The position numbers and the translations under genes were made by a program. From positions 1-14,875 of the forward strand of contig JBGTDM010000283.1 of the NCBI GenBank assembly GCA_041748315.1: DNA of 14,875 bases. The letters are read 5' to 3'. Below, piece after piece: positions 1 to 8,307 of this stretch (position 1 is the first letter of the stretch; every line of letters begins with the position of its first letter). Below the pieces are notes generated by a model. It was not told where the DNA came from. It searched no databases and saw only the letters and a list, made by a program, of their open reading frames with translations. Source of the stretch: CALMEE01 sp041748315 (GTDB lineage: Bacteria > Planctomycetota > Planctomycetia > Pirellulales > Pirellulaceae).

Positions 1-13
1 TTTTTGAATTCGA

Positions 14-1231
14 TCATTTCGATTCGCGGCGCACGATGATTGCGTTGTCCGATAACTTGTCGCTGGGGTGGAGAATGACCTGATCGGTAGCCTGCAACCC
101 ATTCAGGACTTCGGCATACTCGGAATTGCGACGTCCGATCATCACGTAAACCAATTCAGCTCGCCCGTTTGAATGCTTGAATACGGCCCATTTGTTCTTT
201 TCGCGGAACAATGCGGCGGTGGGAACACGGATCACGTTATCGCCGTGCCAAATCACAATTCTCGCTTCCATTCGATAGCCGTCACCTAACGTTGTCGCTC
301 GGTTTGAGTCATCCTTAAAATCGATGATAACATTCACTCGTTGCTCATCGACACCCAGTGCCGATGTCTTTTCAAAGGCGGAAGGTTCGATTAATCGTAC
401 GACCCCTTGTAAGACTTCATCATCTCCCCATTGTTCCAAATACACGGTTGCGCCAGGCTGAATCTTGACCGCGTCGGTCGACAGGACATCGACGACAACC
501 TCGAGATCTTGAGGATCGCCGACCTCAAGAATTGGAGTCCCGGGGCTCACCACCGTCGAGCTTTCCAAAAACACTCGCAAAATCACCCCGTCGATGGGGG
601 CCAGTATTTCAAAGTTATCAATTGCGGTTTCGACGGACGAAACGTCCTCATCCGGTTGAACGTGTAGCAAAGCCGCTTGAGCCATTTGCAATTCGTAATT
701 TGCAATATCCTGTTCAAATTCACTTGATCGCTTGGCGTGCAAGCTGGAATTAAATGCAGCTTGAACCAACTCAAACTCTTTGACCGAGACCGTATTTGAA
801 TCCCGTAGCTTTTTGTTGCGATTGTATTCGCTTTCTGCCCTCTCCAGTTCGATCTTGGCCTGTTCGAATCGAGTGCTGGCCCGTTCAACCGCTGCTTCCG
901 CAACCGAGACCCTTGCGCGGGCCTCGGCAAATGCTCGAGCGTCCAAAAGAACTGGATTACTAGGCTGGATCGAAGCGACAATCGTATGCGTGCAGGAAAC
1001 AGTGTCCCCTTCACGCAAAACAATTCGTCGTAAACGACCTCCAACAGGGGTCGAGATGATGTACTTTTCCATGATACGCGTCTTCCCATCCTCATTGACG
1101 GTCACTTCCAAAATTCCTTGAGTCACGTCGATCAGGTCAACGGCAATCGGTTGAGTGCGAAAAGCGAAGAAGCCGCCAATCACCAACATCACCGTTAGAG
1201 CAGCCCAAAACAGGAGACGCAACCATTTCAT
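14..1231 (-). CDS. Periplasmic adaptor subunit (HlyD/MacA-like membrane fusion protein) of an ABC exporter
   Basis: This 405-residue protein probably links the inner-membrane ABC permease to the periplasm or an outer-membrane channel. An N-terminal anchor helix spans about residues 6-24 and has no lipobox. The two lipoyl/barrel-sandwich halves lie near 60-90 (around TPVGGRLRRIVLREGDTV) and 205-240 (ILAPIDGVILRV, then SPGTPILEVGD). Between them, about 100-190 is rich in Ala, Glu and Arg heptads, as expected for the alpha-helical hairpin. Beta-barrel and membrane-proximal parts follow, including ALGVDEQRVNVIIDF near 291-305, a stretch typical of this family. It is the last gene of the operon: its ATG lies 6 bases after the permease stop, with no clear Shine-Dalgarno site, so translational coupling is likely. 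Efflux as the direction of transport is family knowledge; the substrate is unknown. No TolC-like partner is present in the window. Confidence 0.93.
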   Translation of the reverse strand: MKWLRLLFWAALTVMLVIGGFFAFRTQPIAVDLIDVTQGILEVTVNEDGKTRIMEKYIISTPVGGRLRRIVLREGDTVSCTHTIVASIQPSNPVLLDARAFAEARARVSVAEAAVERASTRFEQAKIELERAESEYNRNKKLRDSNTVSVKEFELVQAAFNSSLHAKRSSEFEQDIANYELQMAQAALLHVQPDEDVSSVETAIDNFEILAPIDGVILRVFLESSTVVSPGTPILEVGDPQDLEVVVDVLSTDAVKIQPGATVYLEQWGDDEVLQGVVRLIEPSAFEKTSALGVDEQRVNVIIDFKDDSNRATTLGDGYRMEARIVIWHGDNVIRVPTAALFREKNKWAVFKHSNGRAELVYVMIGRRNSEYAEVLNGLQATDQVILHPSDKLSDNAIIVRRESK

Positions 1232-1237
1232 ATTCGA

Positions 1238-3604
1238 CTATTCTTTCGTCTTTAAAACAGCAACCAGATCCAGGTGATCAATTTTTCTTCTCACAATCAG
1301 TCCGGAAACGAACGCGGCAATAATCACGGTGACAACGGCGTAACCATAGGTCTGAGGAAAAACGATGAGCGGAATGCGGTACAACTCAGTATCGAGTCCC
1401 TGAATCGCAAATGCTGCGAAGCCAAACCCAATGAAACAACCTAACGGAATGGCCATGATTGTCAGAATTGCCAACTCTCCAAGCAAAATCGATGAAACCT
1501 CAAAACGTGAAAATCCAATGACTCGCAATGTCGCCAATTCTCGACTTTGCTCAGACAGTGAAATCCTGGCCGCATTGTACACAACACCAAACGCGATGAC
1601 CGCAGCAAACATTATGTTGAAACCTCGCATGACTAACAAGTTCTCGGCAATCGTCCCCTCAAAACTTTCGAGTGCCGATGATTTAATCGTCACGCCAGCC
1701 ACGCGCGGCGTTTCCTTTAACGTCTGATAGAGCTTGTCCTGTTGATTGGTATCGACCTTGACGAAGGCGCCAGAAATCACCGGACCTTCTTTCAACAATC
1801 CGTTAAGTGTTTGGAGGTTCATATAGGCATTGGTACCACTGTATTCTCGAATGATCGCCACTACAGGTACGCGAAAATGAGCTTGATTCCCCTCCAAGAT
1901 CTCGATTTCCACCACACTGCCGATGCCGACATGTAGTATTTGCGCTAGTTTGTCCGAAAGTAGCAGGCCTTCTGGAGGCGGTTGCACCATTTCTTCTTCA
2001 GAATTTAGAATACAGAATAATGTTCCTTGTTCCGGCAACCCCATAATGCCGACTCGTCGATGGTGGTGTCCATGCCGTAATCGCGTCGCAACACTGCGAA
2101 ACGGCTCAGTTTGCATCACACCTGGTAACTGACCAATATTATTCAGCGCTGATGCGTGTGTCGGCTCTAAAAGTGTCAACGTGACGTCCTGTCGCTGCGC
2201 CAACCTAAACTGGAAATCCATGATATAAGTGACAGCGTCTAACGTAAAACTACCCAGAATGAGCGATGCAATCGCCAATGCTATGCCTGAGGTGTTTAAC
2301 ATTGCTTTGAGCGGCTTGCGTTCCAATTTTCGCAGGATCATGCGCGCGATTTGTGGCAACAGGTAACCCAAACCCAATCGTTCAACAAGCGTCGCGCGAT
2401 ATATTGCTGGGGGTTCGGGTCGCATTGCTTCGGCCGGCGGCAAATCGGCCGCTCGACGAAGCGATGCCCAAGTTCCCAGGAACGCCGCACCACAACTCAA
2501 CAGGGTGACAAGAAATATTGTCCATAGCTCAACTCTGAAATAGAACATCGGGAATTTGTAAAACTGCGCATACATGACCGTCAACGACTTTCCTAGCCAG
2601 AGGCCGCATACGGATCCGATCAAAACGCCCAGTAGGGTGACCGCAAACACCAGCTTCAAATAGTGCATTCCGATCTGCCAGTTGGAATAACCAAAAGCCT
2701 TGAGTGCACCGATCTGTTCACGCTGCAGACCAAGGATTCGAGAGATCACAATATTCAGCAAAAACGAAGCAACGAACAAAAATATCGCTGGAGCCACAAC
2801 CGCCATCGCTTGAAGTTGCCTGATTTCGTCCGAAATAAACTGATCCGAAACATGGCGATCACGACCATATCCACCAAGCGAACCATAGGGCTCAAGCAAG
2901 TCATCGAGTTTCTTGATCACGGCTTGGTCGTTGGCACCGCGCAACAATTTGATGGAAACGTGATTGAATGCTTCCTTCATGTCATACGCACCTTCCAGTT
3001 GTCGCTGTCCCATCCAGAACACACCAAATTGTTGGTTATCGGGGAGCAAGTGACCGGGCGGAATCTGAATGATATACTCCGGGGAAAGCGCAACACCCAC
3101 AATCAGCAGTCGCTGAAATCGACCATTAATAACCGCCGTCACGGTGTCACCCGGATTCAGTTGATGAACCAGCGCAAATGACTCGGCCACCAAGACCTCA
3201 CCTGGTTGGCGTGGTTCTATCCATCGGCCCCGCTTCAAATACAGCTGATTAAGATTCGGTTGGCCATGTTCCGGGATTGAAATCAATCGACCGGTCACCG
3301 GTCTGGCCATCCCTTCGACGTTTAACGTAACGTCCATTACGATTCGAGTTTGAATTTGAGCAATTCCCGGAATTTGAATGAGGCGTTGGTCCAAATGGTT
3401 TGGCGCACGCTTAACATGAGCAAAGACATCCGCAAATCGATAGCGATCATAGTAGATGTCCTTGGAGTCGGCAAGCGACAACGACGCACTCATCGCCATT
3501 ACGAACATGGCAACTCCTGAGGCAATTACTAGACAAATGGCTAATGCCTGGCCTTTGATTGCCAACAAGTCGCGAAGCATTTTACGATCCAGCGCGGAAA
3601 TCAT
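1238..3604 (-). CDS. ABC transporter permease with two FtsX modules
   Basis: This 788-residue inner-membrane permease has the duplicated layout of the large FtsX/MacB superfamily permeases. An N-terminal helix (about 16-42) is followed by a long extracytoplasmic domain. The first three-helix FtsX module is near 268-385; it contains GLQREQIGALKAFGYSNWQI, the cytoplasmic coupling segment, and ends at EAMRPEPPA. A second N-terminal-type helix and a second periplasmic domain follow, and the second FtsX module lies near 660-780 with QSRELATLRVIGFSRFEV as its coupling segment. Such proteins usually serve in mechanotransmission or in moving lipids, lipoproteins or antibiotics. They need the separate ATPase encoded 6 bases upstream and often an adaptor like the one 6 bases downstream. 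The start ATG is the first in frame after the ATPase stop. The protein is full length; its substrate cannot be read from the sequence. Confidence 0.94.
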   Translation of the reverse strand: MISALDRKMLRDLLAIKGQALAICLVIASGVAMFVMAMSASLSLADSKDIYYDRYRFADVFAHVKRAPNHLDQRLIQIPGIAQIQTRIVMDVTLNVEGMARPVTGRLISIPEHGQPNLNQLYLKRGRWIEPRQPGEVLVAESFALVHQLNPGDTVTAVINGRFQRLLIVGVALSPEYIIQIPPGHLLPDNQQFGVFWMGQRQLEGAYDMKEAFNHVSIKLLRGANDQAVIKKLDDLLEPYGSLGGYGRDRHVSDQFISDEIRQLQAMAVVAPAIFLFVASFLLNIVISRILGLQREQIGALKAFGYSNWQIGMHYLKLVFAVTLLGVLIGSVCGLWLGKSLTVMYAQFYKFPMFYFRVELWTIFLVTLLSCGAAFLGTWASLRRAADLPPAEAMRPEPPAIYRATLVERLGLGYLLPQIARMILRKLERKPLKAMLNTSGIALAIASLILGSFTLDAVTYIMDFQFRLAQRQDVTLTLLEPTHASALNNIGQLPGVMQTEPFRSVATRLRHGHHHRRVGIMGLPEQGTLFCILNSEEEMVQPPPEGLLLSDKLAQILHVGIGSVVEIEILEGNQAHFRVPVVAIIREYSGTNAYMNLQTLNGLLKEGPVISGAFVKVDTNQQDKLYQTLKETPRVAGVTIKSSALESFEGTIAENLLVMRGFNIMFAAVIAFGVVYNAARISLSEQSRELATLRVIGFSRFEVSSILLGELAILTIMAIPLGCFIGFGFAAFAIQGLDTELYRIPLIVFPQTYGYAVVTVIIAAFVSGLIVRRKIDHLDLVAVLKTKE

Positions 3605-3610
3605 AGCGAA

Positions 3611-4345
3611 TTACCACGCAAGTTCATGAGCTGCCATTTTTGTCTGATTACTTCGGATAGCAACGATCTGTCCATCGGATAACGAGATAACTCGATCAGC
3701 CATTTCTGCAATGATGGCGTTGTGCGTAATAACGATCGTACTCGTGCCTAGCTCTCGGTTGATCCGCTCAACGGCCTCCAATACCAAGATACCTGTCTTG
3801 ACATCCAACGCTCCGGTAGGTTCATCACATAACAAGACTTGCGGACGTTTGGCGATCTCCCGGGCAATGGCAACGCGCTGTTGCTCACCCCCTGAAAGTT
3901 GAGCAGGATAATGATGTCTTCGCTCATACAAGCCAACCAGAGTCAATGCTTCGTCAGGGGTCATCGGCGATTCGACGATTTCGGTAATCAGACTTACATT
4001 TTCCCTTGCGGTTAGGCTTGGTATTAGATTGTAAAACTGAAACACAAATCCGACATTCTTACGTCGGTATTTGGTTAGCGCGGATTCGCTAAATCGCGTC
4101 AACGGCTTTCCGGCGTATGTCACCTCCCCGGAAGTCGGCACATCCAAGCCACCCAATATATTCAATAGAGTCGATTTGCCGCTACCGGAAGCCCCCAGCA
4201 ACACGACAAACTGCGATTCGAAAATATCAATGTCAATTCCTCGCAGTGCATGAACCTTGACTTCCCCCATATCATAGATTTTGGTTAGTCCTCGTATCTC
4301 AAATACCGTTTTGAGTTTCAATTCTTTCAGTTCAGCGGAAGACAT
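3611..4345 (-). CDS. ABC transporter ATP-binding protein (LolD/MacB-type)
   Basis: This 244-residue cytoplasmic ATPase powers the FtsX-type permease encoded next to it. All nucleotide-binding motifs are present: Walker A GASGSGKST at 51-59, Q-loop glutamine at 103 in VFQFYNLIPSLTA, signature LSGGEQQRVAIARE from 150, Walker B VLLCDEPTGALD at 170-181, and the switch histidine in ITHN at 208. The PTGALD D-loop and the FQFYNLIP segment are typical of the LolD/MacB/FtsE group. It is the first gene of the operon and starts 70 bases after the nearest coding-like remnant upstream. No convincing promoter was found in front of it. The start gives a 10-15 residue lead before the first strand, which is usual. 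The substrate is not deducible. Confidence 0.96.
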   Translation of the reverse strand: MSSAELKELKLKTVFEIRGLTKIYDMGEVKVHALRGIDIDIFESQFVVLLGASGSGKSTLLNILGGLDVPTSGEVTYAGKPLTRFSESALTKYRRKNVGFVFQFYNLIPSLTARENVSLITEIVESPMTPDEALTLVGLYERRHHYPAQLSGGEQQRVAIAREIAKRPQVLLCDEPTGALDVKTGILVLEAVERINRELGTSTIVITHNAIIAEMADRVISLSDGQIVAIRSNQTKMAAHELAW

Positions 4346-4738
4346 AAGTTGAATTGACCTCGGGCAGACGATATCGAGCTACAGATGATCGATGATTCTA
4401 AACTATTTTGCATTGTTATTGATACTCATGGAGGCCGTTTTCCAGCCTCACATGCGCCGTCAATCCAGTCGGGTCGCGGTTGAGCAGCAGGAGTTGGGTG
4501 CGACGCAACTTTTCAATGACACAGGCTCTGCAACTCGGTCACCTCGATGACTGGAGCAAAAATCTCGACGTATATACGAGACATCTTGTTTTTTTAGAAA
4601 CCACGACATGCCTTGTCTTGTTCCAGTTGCACCGTTTGCACTAAAAACATCTTGATTTCCGGTATAAAACAACCCAACGACTCCCCTATCGAAGGGCAAA
4701 CTCCCAACCGCTTTTGTCACCGGTCCCCTAGGATTCTT
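4346..4738. other. Gap between the divergent ABC operon and the epimerase gene
   Basis: These 393 bases contain no gene I can accept. An 86-codon minus-strand frame (4460-4720) is Cys/Ser/Arg rich and looks accidental. Two shorter minus-strand frames (4513-4584 and 4416-4538) read more like protein and could be one short gene broken by a frameshift; see the findings. A small palindrome, CGTATATACG at 4569-4578, sits inside TCTCG-N9-CGAGA and is followed on the plus strand by seven T at 4589-4595. That is too weak, and lacks a gene to serve, to be called a terminator. The plus-strand end of the gap merges into the epimerase promoter. Confidence 0.5.
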
Positions 4739-4766
4739 TTGAATTTGCTTAGACGTGACCTATAAT
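4739..4766 (+). promoter_or_regulatory. Sigma70-type promoter of the epimerase gene
   Basis: TTGAAT at 4739-4744 (4 of 6 to the consensus -35) and a perfect TATAAT at 4761-4766 are separated by 16 bases. Transcription would begin near 4773. That lies downstream of the most upstream possible ATG of the epimerase frame (4755), so this promoter argues that translation starts at 4818 or 4803. It is the best promoter match I noticed in the window. No operator-like repeat is evident around it. Confidence 0.6.
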
Positions 4767-4817
4767 TTCGTTGGTGTGATGGTTTACTTCAGTGGTCTTT
4801 CGATGTGGTGGAGCGCG

Positions 4818-5798
4818 ATGGGAAAGTTGATGGTCGTGACCGGAGGCGCTGGTTTTATCGGGTCGCATCTTGTGGAAGCACTGGTTGCAAGAGGTGATCA
4901 AGTACGCGTTGTTGACAATTTATCTACGGGCGAATTGTCGAATCTGCAGTCGGTCGCAAGTTCAATCGAATTTGTTGAAGGTGATATCAATTGCCTTGAG
5001 TTGATGGAACGGGTTTGTACAGACGCAGATACGGTCTTTCATCAGGCTGCGTTAGCATCTGTGCCGCTTAGCATTGAACGCCCGGCCGATGTTAATCATG
5101 CCTGCGTGAATGGAACCCTATCGGTACTTAGGGCGGCAAAATCGACTGGCGTGCGGCGGGTTGTCTATGCGGCTTCGAGTAGCTGTTATGGAAACGTCGA
5201 GACCTCTGCGAATCGAGAGTCGGATATTCTGCAACCGTTGTCTCCCTATGCTGCCGCCAAACTGGCAGGTGAAATGTATTGTCATGCCTTCTACCATACT
5301 CACGGACTTGAAACGGTAGCGCTTCGATACTTCAACGTGTTTGGACCTCGGCAGGATCCAAACAGCCCCTATTCAGCAGTGATTCCCATTTTTATTACTC
5401 GGCTCCTGGAGGGGATTCCCCCGACGATTTACGGTGATGGTAAACAATCCAGAGACTTTACCTATGTTGCTAACATCGTTCAGGGGAACCTGCTGGCGGC
5501 TGAGGCACGCGGTGCGGCGGGACGTTCGATCAACGTGGCCGATGGTGTTGGTACGAATCTGTTACAGTTAATCGATATCCTGCGAAACCTCACTGGAACG
5601 ACTGTTGAACCGGTGTTCGCCGAGGAACGACTCGGCGAGGTAAAGCATAGCATGGCCGACATCACGTTGGCAACGAAACTCTTGCATTATCGACCGCTCG
5701 TTACACTTCGTGATGGTTTAAAACGAACCGTTGACTATTATCATCAACGTCAAGCGACTCCGATTTTAAAAGACACTTCGACCACGCACCATTGCTAA
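4818..5798 (+). CDS. NAD-dependent sugar epimerase (UDP-glucose/UDP-GlcNAc 4-epimerase-like, extended SDR)
   Basis: This cytoplasmic short-chain dehydrogenase/reductase of 326 residues probably inverts C4 of a UDP-sugar for surface polysaccharide synthesis. The Rossmann motif GGAGFIG is at residues 9-15, an acidic residue for the NAD ribose at D33, and the catalytic set is Ser near 121, Y144 and K148 (YAAAK). ALRYFNVFGPRQDPNSPYSA at 168-187 and YGDGKQSRDFTYV near 205-217 resemble WbpP-type UDP-N-acetylhexosamine 4-epimerases more than classical GalE; that preference is from memory. The frame is open back to an ATG at 4755. I prefer 4818 because the promoter's predicted start site is near 4773, GGAG lies just upstream, and the nucleotide-binding strand then begins at the usual position. 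ATG 4803 is also possible. It is monocistronic, and its end converges with the MFS gene. Confidence 0.93.
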   Translation: MGKLMVVTGGAGFIGSHLVEALVARGDQVRVVDNLSTGELSNLQSVASSIEFVEGDINCLELMERVCTDADTVFHQAALASVPLSIERPADVNHACVNGTLSVLRAAKSTGVRRVVYAASSSCYGNVETSANRESDILQPLSPYAAAKLAGEMYCHAFYHTHGLETVALRYFNVFGPRQDPNSPYSAVIPIFITRLLEGIPPTIYGDGKQSRDFTYVANIVQGNLLAAEARGAAGRSINVADGVGTNLLQLIDILRNLTGTTVEPVFAEERLGEVKHSMADITLATKLLHYRPLVTLRDGLKRTVDYYHQRQATPILKDTSTTHHC

Positions 5799-5941
5799 GA
5801 CCTTGATTTCGTATCCCGAAGCACAATTTCATTGCCACCTTCATGCATCAGCTGGCGGATGGATTGTATTCGGTTTCGACCCCTTCAGATGTTTAAAATG
5901 AGTCGGACGAAGATCCATGGCGCGCCGGCGTCTTGAAATTT

Positions 5942-7162
5942 CTATTCCTTCATTGTTTTTTCACCAGCGATTCTGGCGTAGATGATTGCAACCATTGCTA
6001 TCCAGGCCGCAAGTAGTACAAACATCGTGGAATAGGGTGGTAAACCAAGTCGACTGGCACTCCACAAAAGCACACCAATCAGCGGCGCACCAACGAATAA
6101 TCCGAGATCATACATTGCAAACATGAAGTTCATGGCCAAACCGCGATGCTGTTCAGGAAAACAGGCGGATCCCGCGGTCATAACAGCCGGAAACAAGAAG
6201 GCGTGCGAAATTCCAGCGAAAATCGCTGGCAGTATCAACCACCAATAATTTGATACCCACAGATACATCAACAGGCTGACCAACATCAACGTGAGCCCCA
6301 AAATTGTCATCATCGTCAAGCCGATTCGTTGGGAGGCATGGCGAAAAACGATTCGGCAGGAAAAAGCCATGACGTTGTAGGTCCAGAAATAGATCGCGAG
6401 CGAGTTGATGTCGAGCGAAAGGGCGAATGGTCGAACAAAGGTGCTAGGAATGCTTCCCCCCATCCCCATCGTGATGGCGACCACGAGCAGGAATCCTGGT
6501 CGATATCGAACAATCGTTGTCCAAGGCCGTTCAATGATGTTCGATGGATTGAACTTCAAGCCATAGTTGGCCAGCCAGGCACAGACTAACGAGCACGCGC
6601 CGAGCAACGCAGCAACCAAAAACATTTGATTCACACCCTGGATCGTTGGAACCGAACCTCCCAGCAACAAGTCACCGATGGTGGGGCCAATCGCCATGCC
6701 GATGAAGCCCGACGAGCCAACCACTCCGATCATTTCTGCAACGCGATGTTGCGGAACTCGCAGGGAAGCAAATGTCAACCATGAGCCCAATGCTCCTGCG
6801 ATTCCGCTTGCAAGAATCATGCGAGCGATATAGACCTGCCAGGTATGAACATTTGAGATCTGCGTATGCCACAATGCTCCAAACACAAACAAAAGCAGTG
6901 ACAGAATCCACACCGTTTTGGTACCGATGCGGTCGATCGCTATTCCCTGAACGATTCGAATCAGGATGGCGCCGATTGTTCCAGCGCCGACAATCCAACC
7001 CAAATGCAATTCATTTCCGCCGTTTGTCGTCACAAAATCAGCGTAACGAAATAGCAAACTTGCGGCACTCATCAGCGTCACATTGGCTGCAAACGTAGCC
7101 ATGAAACGAAGGTCATAAATGCCGGGCTCGGCGGGAATTGAGGGTTGTATTGGTTGATCCAT
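5942..7162 (-). CDS. Major facilitator superfamily transporter
   Basis: This 406-residue inner-membrane protein is of normal MFS length, with about 12 hydrophobic segments in two halves. The first half contains the loop after helix 2 with IVQGIAIDRIGTKTVWI, a variant of the MFS motif A pattern (GxxxDRxGxK/R). A polar central loop near residues 205-220 (KFNPSNIIERPWTT) joins the halves. In the second half, HASQRIGLTMMTILG is the matching loop and FPEQHRGLAMNFMFAMYDLG resembles the helix 10-11 region of drug/sugar-type carriers. The tail is short and charged (ARIAGEKTMKE). It stands alone, convergent with the epimerase gene and divergent from the glycosyltransferase. The substrate is unknown; a multidrug or metabolite exporter is the usual default. 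No clear Shine-Dalgarno site precedes the ATG. Confidence 0.92.
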   Translation of the reverse strand: MDQPIQPSIPAEPGIYDLRFMATFAANVTLMSAASLLFRYADFVTTNGGNELHLGWIVGAGTIGAILIRIVQGIAIDRIGTKTVWILSLLLFVFGALWHTQISNVHTWQVYIARMILASGIAGALGSWLTFASLRVPQHRVAEMIGVVGSSGFIGMAIGPTIGDLLLGGSVPTIQGVNQMFLVAALLGACSLVCAWLANYGLKFNPSNIIERPWTTIVRYRPGFLLVVAITMGMGGSIPSTFVRPFALSLDINSLAIYFWTYNVMAFSCRIVFRHASQRIGLTMMTILGLTLMLVSLLMYLWVSNYWWLILPAIFAGISHAFLFPAVMTAGSACFPEQHRGLAMNFMFAMYDLGLFVGAPLIGVLLWSASRLGLPPYSTMFVLLAAWIAMVAIIYARIAGEKTMKE

Positions 7163-7484
7163 AAAAATGACCAGACGAGTGAATCCCTGAGTTTAGTCAT
7201 TTACACACGATGCGGTAGTCGAGTTGGCGTTTCGTCGTTAATTCGTTCCCAATTTCAATCGGCTGCTGATTGGAACTTTACAGGTAGCAACTAAGTCTGG
7301 ATTGCTCGTCCACCGAAGGCTTGCTCTCCTGGTACCCAGTGGCTTGTCGTGGTGAAATCGATACATACCATTGAATCCGGTGATCATCTATACTATTCGG
7401 CGCTGTCGATCATGGAAGATCCGGTGATTGGTTTCCTGAAATGGAAACTGTCTCTTTGCCTGCGAACGCAAAAGTCTCCTAAAC
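7163..7484. other. Gap between the divergent MFS and glycosyltransferase genes
   Basis: These 322 bases must carry the promoters of two divergent genes, yet no well-spaced -35/-10 pair stands out. A TATACT is present at 7390-7395 without a good partner. A 10-base direct repeat, ATCCGGTGAT, occurs at 7375-7384 and 7419-7428, 44 bases apart. A plus-strand frame without stops runs from 7295 to 7525 and reads like protein in its middle; it is described in the findings and is not accepted as a gene here. Confidence 0.45.
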
Positions 7485-8201
7485 ATGAGCCTCCCCATGT
7501 TCCTATTTGTCATTCCAACCTTTAACGAGCGGGAAAACGTTCAGCAGCTATTACCACAGTTGCTTCAACTGTTTGAAGCTTCGCGCGTGGTGATTGTCGA
7601 TGACAATTCCCCTGATGGAACCGGTGCGTGGTGTGACGAATTTGCCGCCGACGAAACTCGACTTACAGTGCTGCATCGCCCCCAGAGACTTGGCATCGGC
7701 GCGGCGACGATTGAAGGGTTGCAGTGGGGAATGCGACAGTCGTTTGAATGGCTGGTCACTCTTGACGGTGACTTGAGCCACGACCCATTAGACTTGCATG
7801 CGGTTGCGAACCAGATCACTGTGCGGAAGGCCGATGTTTGGATCGGGTCTCGATATTGCAAAAACAGCAGCATATCATCATGGTCGTGGCACCGCCGACT
7901 TTCCAGTCGAGGAGTCAATTGGCTTGCCAAGGTTTTTTTGAGATTACCGATCACGGATTATTCGGGAGCCTATCGCGTGTACCACCGGACGGCACTCGAA
8001 GCGTTGGACTTGAATTCGATTCAGAGTACGGGTTATGCCTACCTGGAAGAAATGTTAGTGAAATTACATCGTTTGAACATAAGATTCAAAGAGTTTCCGA
8101 TTCATTTTAACAATCGCAGAATGGGTAGTTCGAAAGCTGGCCCTATGCAATCCTATCGGGCGGCAATCGATTTAGTCAGAATTTTCTTGACGAAAAGGTG
8201 A
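7485..8201 (+). CDS. Polyprenol/dolichol-phosphate mannosyltransferase-like glycosyltransferase (GT2)
   Basis: This 238-residue family 2 glycosyltransferase probably moves a sugar, classically mannose from GDP-mannose, to a polyprenyl phosphate at the cytoplasmic face of the membrane. Visible motifs are VIPTFNERENV (9-19), the nucleotide-binding VIVDDNSPDGTG (36-47), RLGIGAATIEGL (68-79), the metal-binding D94-G-D96 in TLDGDLSHDP, GSRY (121-124), DYSGAYRVYHR (158-168) and GYAYLEEML (183-191). The order and spacing match the short DPM1 type. There is no C-terminal membrane extension, so it would be a soluble or peripheral enzyme. The ATG at 7485 has no obvious Shine-Dalgarno site. A second ATG at 7497 (MFLFVIP) would also leave the first strand intact. 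Another GT2 polyprenyl-phosphate sugar transferase specificity is possible. Confidence 0.93.
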   Translation: MSLPMFLFVIPTFNERENVQQLLPQLLQLFEASRVVIVDDNSPDGTGAWCDEFAADETRLTVLHRPQRLGIGAATIEGLQWGMRQSFEWLVTLDGDLSHDPLDLHAVANQITVRKADVWIGSRYCKNSSISSWSWHRRLSSRGVNWLAKVFLRLPITDYSGAYRVYHRTALEALDLNSIQSTGYAYLEEMLVKLHRLNIRFKEFPIHFNNRRMGSSKAGPMQSYRAAIDLVRIFLTKR

Positions 8202-8307
8202 CGCACAGAGCAGCAAACGAGTATGATGAACGTAGCAGGATTGAGTTTGAAAATGGATTTCAATCCGTCGGGTGAACCAATTCGTAGTTTGTGTTTGAAG
8301 AGGAAAT

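Noticed and set aside
583..1095. 170-codon minus-strand ORF inside the adaptor gene
   Set aside because: It is a shadow of the adaptor frame, whose family motifs are clear throughout.
4480..4495. 16-base exact repeat TTGAGCAGCAGGAGTT, second copy at 10241-10256
   Set aside because: The second copy encodes LLLLN inside the hydrolase. One short repeat of leucine codons is not enough to claim a repeat family.
4452..4550. 32-codon plus-strand ORF starting MRRQSSRVAVEQQ
   Set aside because: It is short, lacks a ribosome binding site and is antisense to the more protein-like minus-strand pieces.
4460..4720. 86-codon minus-strand ORF in the gap before the epimerase gene
   Set aside because: Composition is rich in Cys, Ser and Arg with no recognisable pattern; shorter frames over the same bases read more like protein.
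5795..5880. Minus-strand frame in the gap after the epimerase, reading RIQSIRQLMHEGGNEIVL
   Set aside because: It is only about 30 codons, lies in a short convergent gap, has no suitable start and overlaps only the epimerase stop.
5928..5935. GGCGCGCC-like GC palindrome between convergent genes as a terminator
   Set aside because: It has no loop and no T-run in either direction.
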